Shown: positions 18,166 through 27,343 of the stretch, piece by piece
Layout of the letters: each line of letters begins with the position of its first letter
Numbering within the stretch: the stretch's first letter is position 1
NCBI GenBank assembly: GCA_016219185.1
Contig: JACRBZ010000054.1
Coordinates: 25,184-89,183 of the forward strand
From: Deltaproteobacteria bacterium
GTDB lineage: Bacteria; Desulfobacterota; Desulfobacteria; Desulfobacterales; Desulfatirhabdiaceae
Reading direction: 5' to 3'
DNA: 64,000 nucleotides
Notes under the pieces: model-generated
What the model was told of the DNA's origin: nothing
What the model saw: the letters and a program-made list of their open reading frames with translations, nothing else
The model's database searches: none
Program-made: the position numbers and the translations under genes

Positions 18166-19595
18166 GCCATCCGCCACAGCGTCCCATCGGGCCGATCTTC
18201 GATCATGACGTTCACGGCTTCAAGCTGCTTTCGAATATCATCGGCTTTTTGCCATTCTTTGGCTTTTCTGGCAGCGGTTCGATCCGCGATCATCTTTTCA
18301 ATCCAGGCGGGATCGACCGCGGTTTTCTGAAGACCCAGCGATTTCCGTTCAGCCGCATATTGTTTCGGCGCTTCCCCGAACACCCCTATAATCCGGCCGA
18401 TTTTTTGCAGATCCGACCAGGCAGTCAAAAGAGTTTCCCGAAGATTCGAAGAAAAAGCTTCATCCGATTCGTCCAGCAGGCGGTTTAAGGTTCTAACCGA
18501 TTCAAACACGAGTCCAATCCCTTTAGCCGTGTTCAGATCATCATCCATTGCCTCGCAGAAGCGCTCCCAGAGATCTCCGGACTGAGACGGAAGCAGGTTC
18601 TTTTCAAAACGCTCCTCCAGTCTTGTCAGAAGCGTATACACCTTGTCAAGCGCGGTGCTGGACTCATCCATGATCTTGTCGTTAAAATCAATCGGACTGC
18701 GATAATGACTGGAGAGGAGAAAAAGCCGGATGACTTCCGGATGATAAGACTTCAGGACATCCTTGATCAGCAAAAAATTTCCCAGGGACTTGGACATCTT
18801 TTCCTGGTTGATATTCACGAAACCATTATGCACCCAGTATTTGACGAATGTTTTGCCAAAGGCCGCCTCGGACTGGGCAACCTCGTTCTCATGATGGGGA
18901 AAGGTCAGGTCCATGCCGCCGCCATGAATATCGATGGTTTCGCCAAGAAGGGCCGAGCTCATGGCCGAGCATTCGATGTGCCAGCCCGGCCGGCCTTTTC
19001 CCCAGGGGCTGTTCCATTCGGGTTCTCCGGGCTTTGAAGCCTTCCACAAGGCAAAATCAAAGGGGTTTCGTTTCCGGATATCCACATCCACCCGGGCCCC
19101 GGCCTCCATGTCATCGAGTTTTCTGCCGGAGAGCTTTCCATAGCCTGAAAACCGCTCCACGGAAAAATACACATCCCCATCCAGGCAATAGGCATGGCCC
19201 TTGTCGATCAGCACCTGGACGATTCGGATGATCTCATCGATATATTCGGTTGCCCGCGGCTCGAAAGTGGCGCGCTCGACTTTCAGGGCATCCATGTCCA
19301 CATAGAATTCCTGGATATATTTTTCAGCCACATCCCGGCAGGACATTCCGGTCTGATTGGCCTTATTGATGATCTTGTCATCCACATCCGTAAAATTCCG
19401 GACGTAAATGACATCAAATCCTCTTGCCTTCAGATACCGGACCAGGACATCAAAAACAACCACGGACCGGGCATGACCGATATGGCTGGCATCGTATACC
19501 GTTGGACCGCAGACATACATTTTCACCTTGTTGGGTTCAACGGTCTCAAAGATTTCCTTTTTCCTGCTCAGGGTATTATACAGATAGATTGTCAT
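18162..19595 (-). CDS. cysS: Cysteine--tRNA ligase
   Basis: A 477-residue class I aminoacyl-tRNA synthetase that charges tRNA(Cys). The zinc/ATP region reads [16 protein letters not shown], containing the HIGH signature, and the second signature KMSKSLGNF is at about residue 268. The zinc ligands Cys and His are in [10 protein letters not shown] and TFPHHENE. The length is normal for bacterial CysS, and the C-terminal DALR-like helices are present. Its start overlaps the ispF stop by four bases, and its stop overlaps the PHP gene start, so the three are translationally coupled. Confidence 0.96.
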   Translation of the reverse strand: MTIYLYNTLSRKKEIFETVEPNKVKMYVCGPTVYDASHIGHARSVVVFDVLVRYLKARGFDVIYVRNFTDVDDKIINKANQTGMSCRDVAEKYIQEFYVDMDALKVERATFEPRATEYIDEIIRIVQVLIDKGHAYCLDGDVYFSVERFSGYGKLSGRKLDDMEAGARVDVDIRKRNPFDFALWKASKPGEPEWNSPWGKGRPGWHIECSAMSSALLGETIDIHGGGMDLTFPHHENEVAQSEAAFGKTFVKYWVHNGFVNINQEKMSKSLGNFLLIKDVLKSYHPEVIRLFLLSSHYRSPIDFNDKIMDESSTALDKVYTLLTRLEERFEKNLLPSQSGDLWERFCEAMDDDLNTAKGIGLVFESVRTLNRLLDESDEAFSSNLRETLLTAWSDLQKIGRIIGVFGEAPKQYAAERKSLGLQKTAVDPAWIEKMIADRTAARKAKEWQKADDIRKQLEAVNVMIEDRPDGTLWRMA

Positions 19596-20089
19596 AACAG
19601 TGTTTCCAGTTTTTCGTCTCTCTGGTTAATCATGGCCACGCATAAGGCCGCAATCCCCTCGCCGTTTCCGATTGCCCCCAGCCCTTCTGTTGTCGTGGCC
19701 TTGACATTGACGCAGCCCTCGGCCAGGTGAAGCGATCCGGCGATATTCTCCTGAATGGCCTTTCTGAATGGGGACAGTTTCGGGGCCTGGGCCAGAATCG
19801 TAATATCCACATTCACCGCCGAAAAGCCCCTTGATTCCAGCAATTGGACTGTTTTATCCAGAAGCACCATGCTGGATATGCCCTTGTAGGCAGCGTCCGT
19901 ATCCGGAAAATGAATGCCGATGTCTCCGAGCGCCGCCGCCCCCAGCAAGGCATCACAGACCGCATGAATCAGCACGTCCGCATCCGAATGGCCGAGAAGT
20001 CCTTTTTCAAAGGGAATATCCACTCCCCCCAGAATCAGTTTGCGGCCGGACACCAGCCGGTGAATATCATATCCTATGCCGGAGCGCAT
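19592..20089 (-). CDS. ispF: 2-C-methyl-D-erythritol 2,4-cyclodiphosphate synthase
   Basis: A 165-residue enzyme of the non-mevalonate isoprenoid pathway; it cyclises CDP-methylerythritol 2-phosphate to MEcPP with loss of CMP. The metal ligands are visible in GYDIHRL and [20 protein letters not shown], followed by [11 protein letters not shown] and the C-terminal [16 protein letters not shown]. The length is normal for the stand-alone form, and no IspD domain is attached. It is the first gene of the minus-strand ispF-cysS-PHP run. Confidence 0.95.
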   Translation of the reverse strand: MRSGIGYDIHRLVSGRKLILGGVDIPFEKGLLGHSDADVLIHAVCDALLGAAALGDIGIHFPDTDAAYKGISSMVLLDKTVQLLESRGFSAVNVDITILAQAPKLSPFRKAIQENIAGSLHLAEGCVNVKATTTEGLGAIGNGEGIAALCVAMINQRDEKLETLL

Positions 20090-20390
20090 TTAAAAACATC
20101 CCCTCTGATCATTCGTATTAAAGTCCTCTCAACCAAGCTAAGAGATAAGCATCATTTTATCAACAGCCTGGTACATACATGATCAATTGTCATTACCACA
20201 AAAGACACCAGCGGTAAAGCCAGGTCATGCAAAAGAATATGCAATCAACATCTCCTTGCGCCCTGTCTGGCAGTTTTTTCCCGGCCTCCGGATACAGACA
20301 TTTAGCGAGAAGTGCTGCAAACAGATTGACAAACTATCTGAAATCAATTAAATTTATGGAAAATTATCAATAAGATTAAAAACAAATGCT
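20090..20390. other. Divergent intergenic region
   Basis: About 300 bases between ispF (minus) and the small secreted protein (plus). Apart from the promoter at 20326-20354 I see no gene, RNA or strong hairpin in it. It becomes clearly more AT-rich to the right. Confidence 0.5.
20326..20354 (+). promoter_or_regulatory. Promoter of secreted Cys-rich protein, copy 1
   Basis: TTGACA (20326-20331), 17-base spacer and TAAATT (20349-20354). The stretch GATTGACAAACTAT and the following TGAAATCAA are shared with the promoter at 25720, upstream of the paralogous gene. Confidence 0.6.
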
Positions 20391-20693
20391 ATGAAACCAA
20401 TATCCATATTCATCATACTCGTCTACATCCTTCTTCCGGTTGTGTGCTTTGCGCATCCGATCGAGTTGCATGTAGAAGTATCTTCTGACGTTTTCGATAT
20501 CTTCACCTCCGAACATCCTGATAAACAAAGCATGGATAATTGCAAATCCGCTTGCTGTTGTGCGGAATATACCCTGTCCGACCACCGGGATATTAATACT
20601 TTCACAGCAATGAGACTGCCCGGACAATTACCTTACGTTGAACCTCCACAGGTTTTCATTCCTATTTTCGTCCCTCCACAGAATATGTCCTGA
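20391..20693 (+). CDS. Small secreted Cys-rich protein, paralogue 1
   Basis: A 100-residue protein of unknown function, with a signal peptide (MKPISIFIILVYILLPVVCF, cleavage likely after the following AH). The mature part contains SSDVFDIFTSEHPD, then CKSACCCAEYT, a dense Cys cluster that could bind metal or form disulfides, and ends in FIPIFVPPQNMS. Over its whole length it is clearly homologous to the protein at 25790-26092, which shares the signal, DVFDIFTSE, SACCCAE and IPIFVPPQNM. Both have the same promoter sequence and neither has a good ribosome site. The two copies bracket a P-type ATPase gene group. Conservation between copies argues that it is a real gene. Confidence 0.6.
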   Translation: MKPISIFIILVYILLPVVCFAHPIELHVEVSSDVFDIFTSEHPDKQSMDNCKSACCCAEYTLSDHRDINTFTAMRLPGQLPYVEPPQVFIPIFVPPQNMS

Positions 20694-20928
20694 TTCGGAT
20701 TCCCTTTGTATTGCTTTAAAACCTGATCACTGCGTTCAAAAGACGCATCATCACAAATACATATTTTACAGCTTGCAATCACCAAGTTTTGACGACTTAT
20801 TGTTGTCATCATCAGTGTTACGGTGTTTGTCGTTTGATTTAGCCATGATTGCTCTTACTCGATCCTGCTGAAATTGTGGTCTCCGTTGACCTCAGAACGA
20901 CACATAAAACTCAAGGAGAAAATTTACA

Positions 20929-21216
20929 ATGAAATGCCCAATCTGCAATTCTATTGATCTTATTATCGCGGAACGACAAGGTGTTGAAATCGACTATTGC
21001 CCCCAATGCCGCGGTATCTGGCTTGACCGGGGTGAAATAGACAAGATCATCGAGAGATCATACGCTCCAACATCCTCAAGGAGCCAACCGGAGCAGAACA
21101 ATTTTTATACCGGCCATCGATCTGCGCCGCACGAAACTCGCCATCATGATGATCACGGTAACGTCCATAATGATCAACATCATAAAAAATCATGGCTATC
21201 TGAACTGTTTGACTAA
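20929..21216 (+). CDS. TFIIB-type zinc-ribbon protein
   Basis: A 95-residue protein with AAGGAG ~12 bases upstream. Residues 3-40 form a zinc ribbon, CPIC and CPQC, followed by RGIWLDRGEID, the signature of the zf-TFIIB (COG3809) family. The C-terminal half is hydrophilic and His-rich (HHDDHGNVHNDQHHKK), suggesting metal binding. Its biochemical role is not established. It lies just upstream of the P-type ATPase in the same orientation and could act in metal sensing or chaperoning, though that is inference. Confidence 0.75.
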   Translation: MKCPICNSIDLIIAERQGVEIDYCPQCRGIWLDRGEIDKIIERSYAPTSSRSQPEQNNFYTGHRSAPHETRHHDDHGNVHNDQHHKKSWLSELFD

Positions 21217-21340
21217 TAACCATAAACTCAACTGCCGATCAAAGTGAACGAACAAGAAGGAAAGTGTAAACAAAACATCACACGCTCATTAAACAGCAAG
21301 ACCATTGATAGGACTTATATGGAACAGTACAGGGAAATAA

Positions 21341-23887
21341 ATGGATCGAAAGCCTGATTTTCATGGACTCATCGGACTGACCTCCCAGGAAGCGGAAAGG
21401 ATTCTTGGAGAAGATGGCCCCAACGAACTTCCGTCATCCAAACAGCGGGGGAACCTGCGCATAGCGCTCGACGTCATGCGCGAACCGATGTTCCTGCTGC
21501 TGGTGGCCTGCGGCGCTATCTATTTGGCGGTTGGAGACATGCAGGAAGCACTGATGCTTCTGGCCTTTGTCTTTTTCGTTATGGGGATCACCCTTTACCA
21601 GGAGCAAAAAACTGAACGGGCACTGGAGGCCCTCCGGGATCTCTCCAGCCCCAGAGCCATGGTTATCCGCGACGGCACCCAGCAGCGGATTGCCGGCCGA
21701 GAAGTGGTTAGGGGCGACATCATCGTCCTTTCCGAAGGGGACCGGGTTCCTGCCGATGCTTTGGTGCTGGACTGCACCAGCATCTCAACCGACGAATCGC
21801 TACTGACTGGTGAATCCGTGGCGGTACGTAAAGTGTGCGGCGATGCCTCTTCACCTGCCGTGCAGCCGGGAGGGGATGATCTTCCCTTTGTTTTTTCCGG
21901 AACCTTGGTGGTGCGTGGTCAGGGAATTGCCCGCGCGGTTGCCACCGGACAACAGAGCGCCATCGGCAAAATCGGTAAAGCCCTGCAAACAGTGACTGGT
22001 GAGGAGACGCTGCTTCAACGTGAAACCGGTCGCCTGGTGCGGGTTCTTGCCATAACCGTCCTTGGGCTCTGCACGCTCCTTATCTTCGTTTACGGGGTCA
22101 CTCGCGGCGCCTGGCTCGATGGGGTGCTGGCGGGACTTACCCTGGCCATGGCGATCATGCCCAACGAGCTTCCGGTGGTGCTGACAATCTTCTTGGCGCT
22201 GGGAGCCTGGCGACTTTCCCGAACCAATGTTCTTGCCCGTAGCGCCCCTGTTGTGGAGACACTCGGTTCGGCAACCGTTCTCTGCGTGGATAAGACCGGC
22301 ACCCTGACGCTGAACCGGATGACGGTCTCTGCGCTCCACTCGGACGGGATTCTGTGCAACATCGGTGAATTCCGCAAGGGTCCGCCGCCGGACACATTTC
22401 ACGATCTGGTTGAATTCAGCATCCTTGCCAGTCAGCGCGACCCCTTTGATCCCATGGAGCGGGCAATCAAGGAATTCGGCGAAGCATATCTCGCTCACAC
22501 CGAGCATCTTCACGGTGATTGGCGCCTTGAGAAAGAATACCCCTTATCTCCGGAACTTCTTGCAATGTCCCATGTCTGGAGAGCACCGGAGGGGATGGAT
22601 TACGTCATTGCTGCCAAGGGCGCCCCCGAGGCGGTCGCCGACCTCTGCCATTTCAGTGATAGTCAACAGAAAGAGATGATGTCGGCGGTGACCCGGATGG
22701 CCGACGACGGACTGAGGGTGCTGGGTGTCGCGCGCTCGTACTTCCGTGAGGCGGGTCTGCCGAGTCAACAGCACGATTTCACCTTTGAGTTTCTCGGGTT
22801 GGTGGGATTGGCCGATCCGGTCAGGCCGACCGTGGCACCTGCGCTCCAGGATTGCTACCGGGCCGGCATCAGAATGGTGATGATCACCGGCGATTATCCC
22901 GGTACGGCGCGGAGCATTGCAAGGCAGATCGGCCTTGTCCAGCGGGAAGAAGTCATCACGGGTCCGGAGCTGGACATCATGAGCGACGCGGAGCTGCAAC
23001 AACGGATTAGAATTGTTAACATCTTCGCCAGAGTTGTTCCTGAACAAAAGCTTCGACTCGTGAAGGCGCTCAAGGCAATCGGCGAGATCGTTGCCATGAC
23101 CGGAGACGGAGTGAACGATGCCCCGGCACTTAAATCGGCCCATATAGGCATCGCCATGGGGGGACGGGGAACGGACGTGGCACGAGAAGCATCCGATCTC
23201 GTGCTCCTGGACGATGACTTTGCCTCCATCGTACGTGCGGTAAAAATGGGGCGGCGGATCTTTGACAACCTGAAAAAGGCAATGGCCTATCTCCTTGCAA
23301 TCCACGTCCCGATTGCCGGGATGTCTCTTATACCCGTGCTTTTTAACTGGCCGCTTTTATTCATGCCCATCCATATCGCTTTTCTCCACCTGATAATAGA
23401 TCCAGCCTGTTCCATTGTTTATGAGGTCGAGCCAGCTGAGGTGGATGTGATGAGAAGGCCCCCCCGCAATCCGAAGGAACCGCTGTTCAGCAAGCGCGTC
23501 CTGCTGCTGAGCACGCTTCAGGGGCTGAGTGTTCTGGCAATGCTTCTGACTATATTTGGCGTCTGCCTTGCCCGTGGGCAGGGGGAACTTGATGCCCGCA
23601 CCCTGGCATTCACGACCTTGATAATCGCCAACCTCGGCCTTATGATGACCAACCGTTCCTGGACCAGCACTATCGGCAAGATCCACAGGGCTCCCAATGC
23701 CGCGCTCTGGTGGGTGACCGGCGGCACGGTAGTCTTTCTCGGCCTCGTCCTGACGATTCCTTTTCTTCGAGAGATATTCCGTTTCTCGGTGATACATCCG
23801 GTCGATGTTGTCATATGCGTATCCGCCGGCATATTGAGCGTTGTCTGGTTCGAGATGTTCAAATTGTTCAGCAGGAAGAGAGGATAA
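21341..23887 (+). CDS. Cation-transporting P-type ATPase (type II-like)
   Basis: An 848-residue ion pump of the inner membrane. Visible in order: N-terminal cation-ATPase domain (GLTSQEAERILGEDGPNEL), actuator loop LLTGESV (TGES), helix M4 with PNELPV, the phosphorylated Asp317 in DKTGTLTLN, the nucleotide-domain KGAPE, and the hinge TGDGVNDAPAL. A C-terminal helix bundle follows, with HLIIDPACSIVYE in the M6 region. The order matches Ca2+/Mn2+ and H+-type pumps; heavy-metal CPx motifs are absent, so it is not a Cu/Zn exporter. PNELP replaces the PEGLP of SERCA-like pumps, which leaves the ion uncertain. It belongs to a plus-strand group with a zinc ribbon and small membrane proteins. Confidence 0.88.
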   Translation: MDRKPDFHGLIGLTSQEAERILGEDGPNELPSSKQRGNLRIALDVMREPMFLLLVACGAIYLAVGDMQEALMLLAFVFFVMGITLYQEQKTERALEALRDLSSPRAMVIRDGTQQRIAGREVVRGDIIVLSEGDRVPADALVLDCTSISTDESLLTGESVAVRKVCGDASSPAVQPGGDDLPFVFSGTLVVRGQGIARAVATGQQSAIGKIGKALQTVTGEETLLQRETGRLVRVLAITVLGLCTLLIFVYGVTRGAWLDGVLAGLTLAMAIMPNELPVVLTIFLALGAWRLSRTNVLARSAPVVETLGSATVLCVDKTGTLTLNRMTVSALHSDGILCNIGEFRKGPPPDTFHDLVEFSILASQRDPFDPMERAIKEFGEAYLAHTEHLHGDWRLEKEYPLSPELLAMSHVWRAPEGMDYVIAAKGAPEAVADLCHFSDSQQKEMMSAVTRMADDGLRVLGVARSYFREAGLPSQQHDFTFEFLGLVGLADPVRPTVAPALQDCYRAGIRMVMITGDYPGTARSIARQIGLVQREEVITGPELDIMSDAELQQRIRIVNIFARVVPEQKLRLVKALKAIGEIVAMTGDGVNDAPALKSAHIGIAMGGRGTDVAREASDLVLLDDDFASIVRAVKMGRRIFDNLKKAMAYLLAIHVPIAGMSLIPVLFNWPLLFMPIHIAFLHLIIDPACSIVYEVEPAEVDVMRRPPRNPKEPLFSKRVLLLSTLQGLSVLAMLLTIFGVCLARGQGELDARTLAFTTLIIANLGLMMTNRSWTSTIGKIHRAPNAALWWVTGGTVVFLGLVLTIPFLREIFRFSVIHPVDVVICVSAGILSVVWFEMFKLFSRKRG

Positions 23888-23955
23888 TGTGCTGCATTTA
23901 TTGTCATTGGCCTTGTGGTGCATTAAGAAAAGTACTGTTTTAAGGAGTTAACCTG

Positions 23956-24654
23956 ATGTATCCATTAATGAAAACATTTTTGTCAATAAAGAAGGCGAAT
24001 CTTTTTGGCTTGATGCTCGCATGCGCCCTGTTAGCGGCAATCGTTGTTCTCGGAGCGGTCGGAAGTGTTACCTGGATAACAGACCGCTTCGTAACTATTG
24101 AACGCGGATGGCTTGATACGCTGTGCAACTGGGTTGTCGGCGTTCTTACAGGCATCGGCGGCTGGTTCATGCTTCCGGCGCTTACCGTGCTGATTTCCAG
24201 CCTGTTTCAGGAAACCGCGATTCAGCGCGTGGAACGTGTGTATTACCCGGACGCTGCCCATCGCGAGGTTCTGAGGTTTTGGCCCGAATTCCGGCACGAT
24301 CTGAAATTTACCGGATGGGCAATGTGCCTCAATATCCTTACATTGCCGCTCTACCTCTTAGGTATCGGCTTTGTGGTATCCATGCTGCTTAATAGTTATC
24401 TCCTCGGCCGGGAGTTTTTTGAAAGTGCGGCAGGATACCACCTGGGGAAAACCAACGCCCGGGCACTGGGCCTCCGGCACAGAAAGGCCGTGTACAGCGG
24501 CGGTTTCGTGATCACGGTGATGGCGATTGTCCCCTTTCTGAACCTTTTTGTTCCGATTCTTGCGATTGTATGGATGGTGCATGTGTATCATCGCATCCGC
24601 ATTCAAGACCTTCAACGGACGCAGAACAACGAAACTGAAAAGGAGAAAAGATAA
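23956..24654 (+). CDS. EI24/CysZ-like membrane protein
   Basis: A 232-residue inner-membrane protein with TAAGGAG upstream. It has about four hydrophobic segments (near residues 17-40, 58-85, 115-145 and 180-215). The segment with ETAIQRVERVYYPDA, the long cytosolic loop and the motif SYLLGREFFESAA match the EI24-domain family (PF07264), to which the sulfate permease CysZ belongs. Small-ion or sulfate transport is therefore possible. It ends in a charged C-terminus rich in Lys/Glu. The stop overlaps the start of the next gene by one base (TAATG), so the two are coupled. Confidence 0.7.
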   Translation: MYPLMKTFLSIKKANLFGLMLACALLAAIVVLGAVGSVTWITDRFVTIERGWLDTLCNWVVGVLTGIGGWFMLPALTVLISSLFQETAIQRVERVYYPDAAHREVLRFWPEFRHDLKFTGWAMCLNILTLPLYLLGIGFVVSMLLNSYLLGREFFESAAGYHLGKTNARALGLRHRKAVYSGGFVITVMAIVPFLNLFVPILAIVWMVHVYHRIRIQDLQRTQNNETEKEKR

Positions 24655-25247
24655 TGACGCATATTCAGATTTCATCGAAATTATTTATGGCCGTCTGTTT
24701 GATATCAGGCGCCTTGTTTTTCCTGTGCTGCACGCCCTCCGCAGTTGCCGATGACGAGAATCACCATTACAAAAAACGAAGCAAAGACATCGGAACGGTT
24801 TTCAAACATGCCAAAAATGAAGAAATAAATGAAGCCACCGGCCAGGCTGCTGCCTGGATGTTGGCCGCTGCCAATATAACCGTTTTGCTGAGCCTGCTCA
24901 GCAGAGGAGCCCGCTATGCAGATCTTCCGGCACAAATAAATGACAGAATCAAACGTTTCAATCAACTTCAGAAAAAGTTTCTGTTGCCGGTTCACTATGT
25001 TTTGAATCCGTTGGCCTTGGGCATGGCATTTATTCATTTCATGTCCGCTACATCTGCCTGCAAAGCCAGCGGCCTGCCGGAATGGGGGCTTGCATTAATG
25101 GCTTTAATTGCGGGAATCGGAATCATGGTGAAGTTCAAGGTGTTTCCCAAAAGCTTACGAAAAAGCACCTATCGAATCCATACAAATCCGATACCGATTA
25201 CTTTACTTTTAATCATTCTTCTCATCGGTCATGCGGTCGTGGATTGA
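24654..25247 (+). CDS. Multi-pass membrane protein, unknown
   Basis: A 197-residue protein with AAAAGGAG upstream. It starts with a hydrophobic signal or anchor (MAVCLISGALFFLCC), then a polar, charged stretch (DDENHHYKKRSKD), and three further hydrophobic segments near residues 65-80, 120-160 and 175-195. A His-containing segment, LALGMAFIHFMS, and the late LLIGHAV could be haem or metal ligands, as in small membrane cytochrome-like proteins, but this is speculative. It is translationally coupled to the EI24-like gene and is followed by a lipoprotein gene, so it is probably part of an envelope operon. Confidence 0.6.
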   Translation: MTHIQISSKLFMAVCLISGALFFLCCTPSAVADDENHHYKKRSKDIGTVFKHAKNEEINEATGQAAAWMLAAANITVLLSLLSRGARYADLPAQINDRIKRFNQLQKKFLLPVHYVLNPLALGMAFIHFMSATSACKASGLPEWGLALMALIAGIGIMVKFKVFPKSLRKSTYRIHTNPIPITLLLIILLIGHAVVD

Positions 25248-25318
25248 TCACCTGGAACAGAATTTCGGATACTTTAGACTGGCTGAAGTATTAACCATAA
25301 CAAGATAAGGAAATTTCT

Positions 25319-25714
25319 TTGAAACGATCAATACTGTATTTTCTCATGGCTACCTTCTTTCTGTTTGGTTGCAGTGATAGTTTGAAGGGCATGGAATCCG
25401 ACTATACCATCATAATAACCGGCGTCGATCAGTTGCCATTCAGCGGCCATTATACAATCGCCGGTATGGGGGCCATGTCCAAGCCTGTCCAGGTCACTGG
25501 AAAGGGGTCCGTGGAATACACAGGCAAGGGCCTGGCGGCGGCCTGCGTCATTCGAAAAACGACTTCAGAAGGCACACTGAGGGTTGAAATCCTGCGAGGA
25601 AAAGACGTCGTTTCCACTGCGGAAACCGCGGCTCCTTTCGGGGTCATTACCCTCGGCAAAATCCCGGATACCACTTCCATCATCAATCAGATCATAGGGA
25701 AGATATTGGGTTAG
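25319..25714 (+). CDS. Small lipoprotein, unknown
   Basis: A 131-residue protein starting at TTG with AAGGAAA about 8 bases upstream. The N-terminus is a lipoprotein signal with lipobox LFGC (Cys ~18). The mature part is Gly/Thr/Ser-rich with alternating hydrophobic residues (DYTIIITGV, VQVTGKGSVEYTGKG), which suggests an all-beta domain. No catalytic motif is visible. It is the last gene of the plus-strand group begun at 20929, and the promoter of the second Cys-rich secreted protein follows 6 bases after its stop. Confidence 0.65.
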   Translation: MKRSILYFLMATFFLFGCSDSLKGMESDYTIIITGVDQLPFSGHYTIAGMGAMSKPVQVTGKGSVEYTGKGLAAACVIRKTTSEGTLRVEILRGKDVVSTAETAAPFGVITLGKIPDTTSIINQIIGKILG

Positions 25715-25719
25715 GCGGA

Positions 25720-25749
25720 TTGACAAACTATTTGAAATCAAATCATAAT
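25720..25749 (+). promoter_or_regulatory. Promoter of secreted Cys-rich protein, copy 2
   Basis: TTGACA (25720-25725) and CATAAT (25744-25749) or TCATAA one base earlier, spacer 17-18. The sequence from GATTGACAAACTAT to GAAATCAA is nearly identical to that at 20324-20346, so the two paralogues are probably co-regulated. Confidence 0.6.
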
Positions 25750-25789
25750 TATTTATGATGATCGATCAAAAGATCAAAGTAAAATTACC

Positions 25790-26092
25790 ATGAAACCAAT
25801 GTCCATTTTTATTATACTTGTTTATCTCTTCCTTCCGGTTATGTGCTTTGCGCATCCCAACGCGTGGCATGTTGAAGCCTCTGTTGACGTTTTCGACATT
25901 TTCACCTCCGAATATCCGGATACGCAGGAAATGGACAATTGTGAATCCGCTTGTTGTTGTGCGGAACATACCCCGTTTGTTTACCGACAAATTAATACGT
26001 TTCCGGTAATCAGGCTGCGAGACCCATCCCCAATTTTTTTACATACCCAGGCATTTATTCCCATTTTTGTTCCCCCACAAAACATGTTTTGA
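25790..26092 (+). CDS. Small secreted Cys-rich protein, paralogue 2
   Basis: A 100-residue paralogue of the protein at 20391-20693, equal in length, with the signal peptide MKPMSIFIILVYLFLPVMCF, the DVFDIFTSEYPD segment, CESACCCAEHT and the C-terminal FIPIFVPPQNMF. The conserved Cys block and C-terminus point to selection at the protein level. Function is unknown; an exported metal-binding or disulfide-stabilised peptide is possible. It stands between the lipoprotein gene and the Tim44-like gene. The weak ribosome site mirrors that of copy 1. Confidence 0.6.
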   Translation: MKPMSIFIILVYLFLPVMCFAHPNAWHVEASVDVFDIFTSEYPDTQEMDNCESACCCAEHTPFVYRQINTFPVIRLRDPSPIFLHTQAFIPIFVPPQNMF

Positions 26093-26188
26093 TTTTCTTT
26101 GTATCTTGATTCTTGCGGAGCCATCCGCCGCCTTGCTGATTCCATCTCTTCGTTGAACACAATCAATTTATTGTATTGGAGACACCTT

Positions 26189-27253
26189 ATGTTGAATAAA
26201 ACTTCATCCATCAAGCTGAAAACGCTTCTGGTTTTACTTTTTGCCGTATTTGTTGTTCTGGGGCTTTCCGACCTGGCTGATGCCAGATCCAGCAGTGGCG
26301 GCAGATCTATGGGCGGCTCCAGAAGCGGGGTTGCCAGCAGTCCTTCAAAATCCTTTGGGAATCCATCCAGCCCTTCGGGCAGCGGGTCTTTTTCTCCATC
26401 TTCACCGTTGTCCGGCGGGGGCGGCAGCAGTTTTCTTCGCGGAGTTGGCGGTGGCATCGTAGGCGGTATGATCGGAAATATGCTCTTCGGAGGATCAGGG
26501 CATGCCGGCGGCAGCGGCGGTGTCGGCAGCAGCGGCATTGGCATATTTGAGCTTTTGATTCTGGGCGGGCTGGTTCTTTTTCTCTACAAGCGATTTGTCA
26601 AACCCCAGATCGCCCGGAATCCTTCGGTGGGCAGCGTCCAGAGTCCATCGGAAGGCCGCGTATGGGTTGATCGGATTTTGGGGCGATTTAACAAACCCAA
26701 GGATTCTCAGCGTCCTGTTTCTCCGCCTTATAATTCATTTTCTACCGGGAATTTTCCGCCGGCTGATTTCCAGCCACCATCCGCTCCGCCCCTGATGGCA
26801 TCGGCTTCACCTGAAACCGGTTTCAATCTGATCAAACAGTCGGAACCGAATTTTGATCCAGAACAATTCAAGGAAATCGCTCAAGATATATTTTTCAAGG
26901 TTCAGGCGGCATGGATGAGGCGGGATACCTCTTCGGTTCAGGGACTTATCGGCAAGCAGATCAAGGCGGAATACGACGTCCAGTTTGCGGATCTCAGGCG
27001 AAAAGGCCTGATCAACCGGCTTGAAAACATTGCGGTTCGCAGCATTGCAATTGTAGACATGGGCATGGAAGGCCAGGAGGAATATATCAATGTCCTTTTT
27101 ACGGCCAATCTTCTCGACTATACGGTTGAGGAATCCAGCGGCAGAGTCGTCAAGGGTGATAACACGGACCCGGTGAAATTTGAGGAATTCTGGACGTTCG
27201 CCAGACCGGTGGACTCAACCCTGTGGAAACTGGAAGGCATTAAGGTCAAATAG
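26189..27253 (+). CDS. Tim44-like domain membrane protein
   Basis: A 354-residue protein. The ATG at 26189 is chosen because GGAG sits 8 bases upstream and it opens with a signal/anchor helix (KTLLVLLFAVFVVLGLSDL). A low-complexity Ser/Gly/Pro stretch (~30-95) is followed by a Gly-rich hydrophobic segment (GGGIVGGMIGNMLFGG) and a transmembrane helix (IFELLILGGLVLFLY). The C-terminal ~150 residues (from FDPEQFKEIAQDIFFKVQAAW) are a Tim44-like/MBA1 domain, ending DSTLWKLEGIKVK. In bacteria this family is membrane-attached and of uncertain role, related to the mitochondrial import subunit Tim44. The following Bax-inhibitor-1 gene is in the same direction, and the two families are often neighbours. 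Confidence 0.8.
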   Translation: MLNKTSSIKLKTLLVLLFAVFVVLGLSDLADARSSSGGRSMGGSRSGVASSPSKSFGNPSSPSGSGSFSPSSPLSGGGGSSFLRGVGGGIVGGMIGNMLFGGSGHAGGSGGVGSSGIGIFELLILGGLVLFLYKRFVKPQIARNPSVGSVQSPSEGRVWVDRILGRFNKPKDSQRPVSPPYNSFSTGNFPPADFQPPSAPPLMASASPETGFNLIKQSEPNFDPEQFKEIAQDIFFKVQAAWMRRDTSSVQGLIGKQIKAEYDVQFADLRRKGLINRLENIAVRSIAIVDMGMEGQEEYINVLFTANLLDYTVEESSGRVVKGDNTDPVKFEEFWTFARPVDSTLWKLEGIKVK

Positions 27254-27343
27254 CCGTGAGAATGATTGAGAAATACACTTGATAAATTCACGGATTGTGT
27301 TAATTTATTGATAGTAACTAACCATAAATTCAGGAGGTGTCTC

